Shown here: piece after piece, positions 8,201 through 11,686 of the stretch
How positions within the stretch are numbered: position 1 is the stretch's first letter
Layout of the letters: each line of letters begins with the position of its first letter
From: Jaenimonas drosophilae
Taxonomy: Eukaryota > Euglenozoa > Kinetoplastea > Trypanosomatida > Trypanosomatidae
DNA length: 11,686 nt
NCBI GenBank assembly: GCA_030849065.1
Contig: JASAON010001312.1
Location: 1 to 11,686, forward strand
Direction: 5' to 3'
Notes under the pieces: generated by a model
What the model was told of the DNA's origin: nothing
The model's database searches: none
Seen by the model: only the letters and a program-made list of their open reading frames with translations
Made by a program: the position numbers and the translations under genes

Positions 8201-9051
8201 GCCTTCATCGTGGCATCGTCATTGCCATCACGCGGGATGCAAATGGATGGCGGTGGTTAAACGTCCTGGATAGTCGCACTGCTGAATCACGTATGGAGCC
8301 CTTTGCAACTTTGGAGTTTGCTGGCGAGAAAATCCTACAGGTGCTGGTGGTGGAGATTCGCCACGCCCTTCACATGTACGTCCTGGGGTCGCACCATGGC
8401 ACGATTGGGCACTTTTGTCTTGGCCAGGACCACCGCTCGCAGCAGCAGCAGCCGAGAGCGCACAACGCACTGGTGCGTCGCTGCTTCGACAGCGACCGCT
8501 TTCGGCCAACACCATGGACCTTCCGAGGCTACAGCAAATACCTTCCAACACAGCCCTCATTGAAGCAAGAGGTGGGATTCATCAAGCGCTTGATGACATT
8601 GCCGTGGGAGGAGATCGCACTCAAGATGGAGTCACAGACACTTGGAAAAACGCAACAGGCATTTGCTGACCCTAACAACCCCACTCCCATTCTGGAGACA
8701 CTTCCGGCACCACACGCCCCAGCGACGAGGGGTCTGATTCAGCCAAGCAAGTTGGCTCCTCTGGTGGACCCAGCAAAGGCTGCACCGCCTACCCCCGCCA
8801 CTGCAGCCCCGACAACCTCCAGAGCTCCGGAGAGCCGTTACGTCCAGCTGAAGATCATCGCTGAGAGGGAGGGTGTCAGCATGACGGAAGCACGTCGCAT
8901 GATGAGTGAGAACGTGCGAAAGGTCCAGGAGCGGGGTGAGCGACTCAGTGCAGTTTCCAGGGCATCCGAAGATCTGGCGCAGCAGGCGTGCACCTTTGAA
9001 GATCTGGCGCGCCAACTGAAAGAGAAGAAGAGGAGCAGCTGGCTCTTCTAG
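5245..9051 (+). CDS. Tomosyn/Lgl-type protein: beta-propeller body with C-terminal R-SNARE motif
   Basis: The 1268-residue protein starts at the first in-frame ATG (5245), just after the predicted acceptor. The final ~55 residues match an R-SNARE motif. With Arg1230 as the ionic 0-layer in the context NVRKVQERGERLSAV (compare NVDKVLERDQKLSEL in synaptobrevin), the layer positions carry Met1220, Asn1223, Val1227, Leu1234, Val1237, Ser1241, Leu1244, Ala1248, Phe1251, Ala1255 and Leu1258. No transmembrane segment follows; the chain ends KKRSSWLF, like the aromatic, anchorless end of tomosyns. Near the N-terminus, residues 41-61 (YDAILGVLLCIGDEADILVL) and 120-146 (FTCIHVPQGLTCGAVGHKKG) resemble the first propeller strands of Lgl/tomosyn proteins. 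The rest, to about 1110, is beta-rich and fits two degenerate WD40 propellers, with a basic insertion at about 373-403. A Pro/Ala-rich linker (about 1153-1197) joins body and SNARE. Tomosyns bind Q-SNAREs without anchoring fusion and so regulate exocytosis in the cytosol. The propeller call is inferred; the SNARE call is strong. Confidence 0.85.
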   Translation: MQNLMFWKGQPEPPTPAARLPGFHMLNDSTVVMSDYHLCRYDAILGVLLCIGDEADILVLGKDMCREVLPLRSSGTHWLDCSIYTGTSTFLMLSPESLHCRDYGVREGDSHLAAPADSPFTCIHVPQGLTCGAVGHKKGRVSFFRLCPNTDNPSAARPQLCWTTVQTDLHQLCAPFCPGKSVRVDVSTSSAAKFVTYGAVLALDSYPENPNAFVAVVAGVPGVVKWYIDENRLSCFFDASNVMALADGLLGTCRVTPGGVYVAAVTMHGTKVLLWNESKKKRDKSCELYWVVDLSLCLSHVDPHPNHDSFWYKDYNVGMYMARTASHKGGTTNDKQGQMYILVYGQSDIVEAVVRLEDKKVLKMEPIIAQLSAHTAKDGVTAARAKTRKTGRPEAASSDSHVAHAMDNYFNISHVEPCVLSSYWSRAWTDRDLEALVVTSSGGLRPILATRDREAGGVESIMELRELSTGTPWYPQALLLRLPVEPLRELAAKSAPIGMTWDKYLRGGQTLLSQALQKPRDGVAASELWKEAIFVTVLGEVEAMCLSPQSNETFSVHSSALKDCVPWSALTPSVGDLILERALPDLATTFQPTEVILRVFTTEFQLVAISVDLRRSTGSVIVCLDRAALKLDGSTGTPGRPMVSHADLVDASIVTSCRAAHPHIGSCGKSLLLLLEDSSVALVNLSGTRGSDPACIFLPTGLLPGGASIKSLVPFWMPRGEGGESLCVACLLDKQQGVFLWNFSCMDIMAYCQPEYAKRATTICLTAASLAPLPNLSGEVDEFEVVLGLQTEPMPGDYGNVAVADVFGASLFHLSMAYGLAVGCPSQWCFRHADEDAWTTLDVAGCDAPTELRLKCSVEGGTLCWSFSGVGAQSSHEGTHLVGTPTSVQSSWKGGGVELLYRISGEERCYLINTHNSKSSSTASSPALGFVGSREVAIASVDALIQSSVMLPHQGQVHASSTGVGAGDVAISRLDASRTLEHVSACLHRGIVIAITRDANGWRWLNVLDSRTAESRMEPFATLEFAGEKILQVLVVEIRHALHMYVLGSHHGTIGHFCLGQDHRSQQQQPRAHNALVRRCFDSDRFRPTPWTFRGYSKYLPTQPSLKQEVGFIKRLMTLPWEEIALKMESQTLGKTQQAFADPNNPTPILETLPAPHAPATRGLIQPSKLAPLVDPAKAAPPTPATAAPTTSRAPESRYVQLKIIAEREGVSMTEARRMMSENVRKVQERGERLSAVSRASEDLAQQACTFEDLARQLKEKKRSSWLF
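8869..9048 (+). other. R-SNARE motif-coding segment (residues about 1209-1268)
   Basis: This segment encodes the soluble SNARE helix of the tomosyn-like protein. The 0-layer arginine is residue 1230, codon CGG at 8932-8934. Hydrophobic layers recur at alternating spacings of 3 and 4 residues from about Met1213 to Leu1258, as in synaptobrevin. The distance from Leu1258 to the stop is ten residues, too short for a membrane anchor, so the helix would assemble with Q-SNAREs without bridging membranes. Confidence 0.85.
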
Positions 9052-9397
9052 GCCCGGTGCTGTGTTGTGTTGCGCATCATTGACGTGCGCCACCTGAGGG
9101 TGAGCAGAAATGGATGTTTGGGGAGGGGTGTGGAGAAGAAGACCTGCGTATTGATCAGTTGCTCATGCACCGGTTTTGCACCTCCATCAGCTCAGCTGAG
9201 GACGAACAAAACCTCTTTGCGAAGTGCTCGACGTGGAGCACAGCTTCACTTGTGTAAGACTCTCATGCTAGATCCTGCGTGTTGGTAATTGCAGAGGTTC
9301 CACACTCTGTGGTGTATCCTGCCTCACCTTGTGTGCTCGTGTTCCCTTCCTTCATTATTTTACTTTTGAAGATTTGTCCGTGTTTAAAGCCACTCAC

Positions 9398-9520
9398 ATG
9401 AAGATTTGGCATTGGTTTGGTGCCCACAAGATGGGGCGAATGTGGAATTCCTTTGGAACGGATGATGGACTACTCACCCCCAAGCGGACGTCGGCAATGT
9501 GCCTGTGTGTGATCCTCTAA
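9398..9520 (+). CDS. Weak candidate: 40-residue small ORF
   Basis: A pyrimidine tract at 9342-9353 and a downstream AG at 9370-9371 are followed, 27 bases later, by an ATG that opens a 40-codon frame starting MKIWHWFGAHKMG and ending in TAA. The arrangement mimics the acceptor-plus-start layout of the real genes, but the peptide has no recognisable family or domain and the length is within chance expectation. It is listed only so that transcript data can test it. Confidence 0.12.
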   Translation: MKIWHWFGAHKMGRMWNSFGTDDGLLTPKRTSAMCLCVIL

Positions 9521-10270
9521 GCGAACGTTTAAAGAAACAATTGTGTCTCGCTTCCTCTGTAATGGCCCTGCATGCACAGATGAAACGATTGATTTGTGTT
9601 TGTACCTAGAACATCACTGGATCCTATGCCACTGCTGAAGCAAGACAGAGTGAGTTGCGTTTGCCCCCAAACCAAAAGTGAATCGCCCTTGCTCCACTGG
9701 CAGAGAGTACCACACTGGTCCGTGTACCGACGTTGCGAGTGACTGACTGCGATCAGCGTTATATCTCGATCTACTACTTCCGACCTGCCTTGTGCACGCA
9801 GGTATCCAGATCCTGACTATTGGGTTCAAACTTCATTGGTACATGCCACTCACAGCCAGCGTCAATAACTTCTTCACTTATGGGTAACCTGGAAAAAATG
9901 GATTGCGTATCAGAAGCCGAAGTAATTGGTGTCCTTCAGGCGTTTCACACTCAGCGCTACGCGGCCGCTCCACGAAGCATTCTCATCATGAAACAAAAAC
10001 TGATTGTCGCTGCATTCCGGACTCCAGTTGAAACAGCGTAACACGTACCTCCTTGCTTAGGACAAATTCCGTGGAGATTTGGCCCAGACGTTGCTGCTGG
10101 TTTATCCACCATCCCAGACAACGTTCGAGTGCCACAGGTGTATCACGTCTTTGGGCAGGCCCCGACGGACAATGATGACGTAGCGTGGTAGCAGCACTTC
10201 CCACTCAGCCACGGCAGGTATCCTTGATCATCCTACTGAACGCATTGGCTTGTGCGATGTCGTCTTTGCT

Positions 10271-10308
10271 TATCATTGTGTTGCTTCTACACCTGTGGAA
10301 GCATGATA
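10271..10308 (+). ncRNA. Strong imperfect hairpin, possible structured RNA element
   Basis: The arms TATCA (10271-10275) and TGATA (10304-10308) form an outer 5-bp stem. After a six-base bulge on the 5' side only, a continuous 9-bp stem pairs 10282-10290 with 10295-10303 (one G-U pair) around a four-base loop ACCT. The two helices are contiguous on the 3' side. The pairing was read directly from the sequence. No family was recognised, and no snoRNA boxes in proper places were found around it. It could be a 3' UTR regulatory element or chance. Confidence 0.35.
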
Positions 10309-11022
10309 TCTTCACAGTGTCTGACTTTGGAGTCTATGAACGATGACGTGTGTGATGTCCTTCGTCGTGCTCCTCTGGACCGTCCGTCGTGCTGCGTTGT
10401 TGGAGTGTCGTCACGGTTTTCTTCCTGGTGAGCTGAGATACCACAACAAAGGTGGTGCATCTCGTGTGAGAAGACGTGAAAGCTTGAGTTGCTGCGATAC
10501 AGGCCATGGTGTACGGAGAACTGACCGCCCAAGGAAACGTGGCGGCCAATCTGCACACAATCCCTTGAGTTGCGTGATGCTTCGCCATTTTGCCTATGGG
10601 CCGCGTGGTGTTACCGATGGAGGTGCCGAGGTAAGTGAGTGGCCCTTCAATCAGCCTTCAGGAGCTTCTTTCCTTCAGTTAACGTTGCCTAGAGCTTCTT
10701 GGCATACGTTGGTGTGTCTCCGTACAGGCTTCATACGGTGAAGCAGCCGCGGTGACGATGCTTTATTCGGCTACACTTCATGACAATACCTCTTGGTGCG
10801 TCATTAGCATCTCAGGGTACCACTCTAGACGGGTGAACAGCAGAGCGGACTCTTCACGAGGTACTCGCAAAGCACTTCGAAGTACTACACGACGAAGGAT
10901 TCACTTTGCCTACAGCAATTATGAAGACGAAGTGGATGTCTGACGTATCTGCCTGTGCTTCACATTGTGCTGATCTTCACGCTGCAGGTGCAGCTGTATC
11001 TGTTGCTTTGTGAGGATGCATG

Positions 11023-11060
11023 TGATTGATGATAAGCATCAAGCATGACATTGTCAATCA
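11023..11060 (+). repeat. 7-bp perfect inverted repeat (TGATTGA / TCAATCA)
   Basis: TGATTGA at 11023-11029 is the exact reverse complement of TCAATCA at 11054-11060, with 24 bases between. An alternative smaller stem (GATG/CATC, 11028-11031 with 11037-11040) overlaps it. This may be a weak RNA structure in noncoding sequence; chance is possible at this stem length. Confidence 0.3.
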
Positions 11061-11254
11061 ATGATGGCCGCACCATTCAGCGTTGTTTTCGTTGTTTACA
11101 CAGTGCGCAACCGTCTGAGGCTCTGCTTTTTTTTTGTGAATCTTTCACCTACTGTATTTTCTGTTAACCACGGTATGGCGTGGATTGTGACACCATGACA
11201 CCCGCGTGGCGTCTTCCTTCTGTGATGTGACAATGCATGTGCATAGTGGTAGGG

Positions 11255-11575
11255 ATGCCACATGTGAGGTCACTGTCGGTTGTTTTGGCCGAGTTACGTT
11301 CTTCTCGTTTGCCGTCACTGGCGCAGTGTCATCACACAGGATTGATTCTTATTGCTGTTTTCCTTATTATCTTTCTTGCATGGTTCGTTCATTATGTTTC
11401 ACGCATTCATCGGACGCACCCTCTCAGTGTCTGGGTTACCCTCCGAGCGCGAAAATGCGTCATGTATCTTTTCTATCAAGCATTCATCTTTCTTTTTCCT
11501 TTTCTCGGCCTGTGCATTCTCTCTGTTGCTTTCATTCACAACCCTGTGCAACAATTGCTGATGTTGTTGGCTTAG
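11255..11575 (+). CDS. Weak candidate: small protein with two hydrophobic segments
   Basis: A T9 run (11127-11135), further pyrimidine patches (for example 11210-11220) and an AG at 11244-11245 precede an ATG at 11255. The frame runs to a TAG at 11573-11575 and would give 106 residues. Two strongly hydrophobic stretches stand out (near LILIAVFLIIFLAWF and FIFLFPFLGLCILSV), separated by a basic loop with several Arg. The frame also continues upstream to an ATG at 11237, which would sit before the AG. Caution is needed: T-rich noncoding DNA read in the frame with T at second position always looks like membrane protein, and codon use here is more T/A-rich than in the confident genes. It has no recognised family. 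Confidence 0.22.
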   Translation: MPHVRSLSVVLAELRSSRLPSLAQCHHTGLILIAVFLIIFLAWFVHYVSRIHRTHPLSVWVTLRARKCVMYLFYQAFIFLFPFLGLCILSVAFIHNPVQQLLMLLA

Positions 11576-11686
11576 CGTGTGCTACTCTCAGCGAACTTCT
11601 TTGCAATGACAATTTTATATTCGGGTTGTTTGTGCAGCAGAGACCTATCTGCTTCTACTTCGATCACTCGTTGACACGAGGCTTGC

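Larger units (their letters stand above)
9052..11686. other. 2.6-kb region without a convincing gene (long 3' UTR and/or gap between transcription units)
   Basis: Composition changes after the stop at 9049-9051: the sequence becomes richer in T and TG, and stop codons are frequent in all frames. The longest frames reach about 60-130 codons and have implausible, Arg/Ser/Cys/His-rich or low-complexity translations. No tRNA (no convincing paired A and B box), rRNA or spliced-leader gene was recognised, and no mobile-element frame is visible. Local features worth noting are the hairpin at 10271-10308, the inverted repeat at 11023-11060, a T9 run at 11127-11135, and two weak small-ORF candidates with pyrimidine tracts before them. 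A long 3' UTR of the tomosyn-like gene, the end of a polycistronic unit, or unrecognised noncoding RNAs are all possible. Confidence 0.6.

Noticed and set aside
10060..10130. tRNA-like A and B box words (TGGCCCAGACG, GTTCGAGTGC)
   Set aside because: The bases around GTTCGAG do not form a T-stem and no acceptor stem could be paired.
10172..10239. Possible C/D-box snoRNA (box C-like ATGATGA at 10172, CTGA at 10236)
   Set aside because: The flanking bases do not form the terminal stem expected next to boxes C and D, and these short words occur by chance; not supported without expression data.
10343..10741. 132-codon plus-strand frame in the gene-poor tail
   Set aside because: Arg/Ser/Cys/Gly-rich translation without domain, no clear pyrimidine tract and AG just before the ATG, and overlapping frames on both strands of similar length.
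9052..11686. Retrotransposon remnant in the gene-poor tail
   Set aside because: No reverse transcriptase or endonuclease motif, no poly(A) tail with flanking target duplications, and no long repeat was visible; a library search could still change this.

Overview
The window looks like nuclear DNA of a kinetoplastid, most likely a trypanosomatid. All convincing genes lie on one strand, are uninterrupted, and are separated by short gaps. Each gap carries a pyrimidine tract followed by an AG shortly before the first ATG, which is the layout of spliced-leader trans-splicing acceptor sites within a polycistronic unit. No promoter, operon-type ribosome binding site or cis-intron is visible. The genus cannot be fixed from the sequence. 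Coding GC is moderate, which does not favour the very GC-rich Leishmania/Crithidia group, but this is weak evidence.

Layout, left to right on the + strand: (1) 3-137, the last 44 codons of an unidentified gene entering from the left. (2) 138-687, a 3' UTR and the acceptor region of the next gene. (3) 688-1284, a 198-residue protein matching translation initiation factor eIF3 subunit k. (4) 1604-2620, a 338-residue protein of unknown function. (5) 2981-5059, a 692-residue coiled-coil protein with one transmembrane segment close to the C-terminus, built like a tail-anchored golgin or tether. (6) 5245-9051, a 1268-residue protein whose N-terminus resembles the Lgl/tomosyn beta-propeller family and whose last ~55 residues form an excellent R-SNARE motif with no membrane anchor. 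This is a tomosyn-type SNARE regulator. (7) 9052-11686, about 2.6 kb without a convincing gene: probably a long 3' UTR and/or a gap between transcription units, holding a strong imperfect hairpin (10271-10308), a smaller inverted repeat, a T9 run and two weak small-ORF candidates.

The most interesting content is the tomosyn-like protein next to a golgin-like tail-anchored protein. Both probably act in vesicle tethering or fusion. In kinetoplastids, adjacency within a transcription unit normally says little about shared function, so a link between them is only a suggestion. I did not find a mobile element, CRISPR array, tRNA or rRNA.
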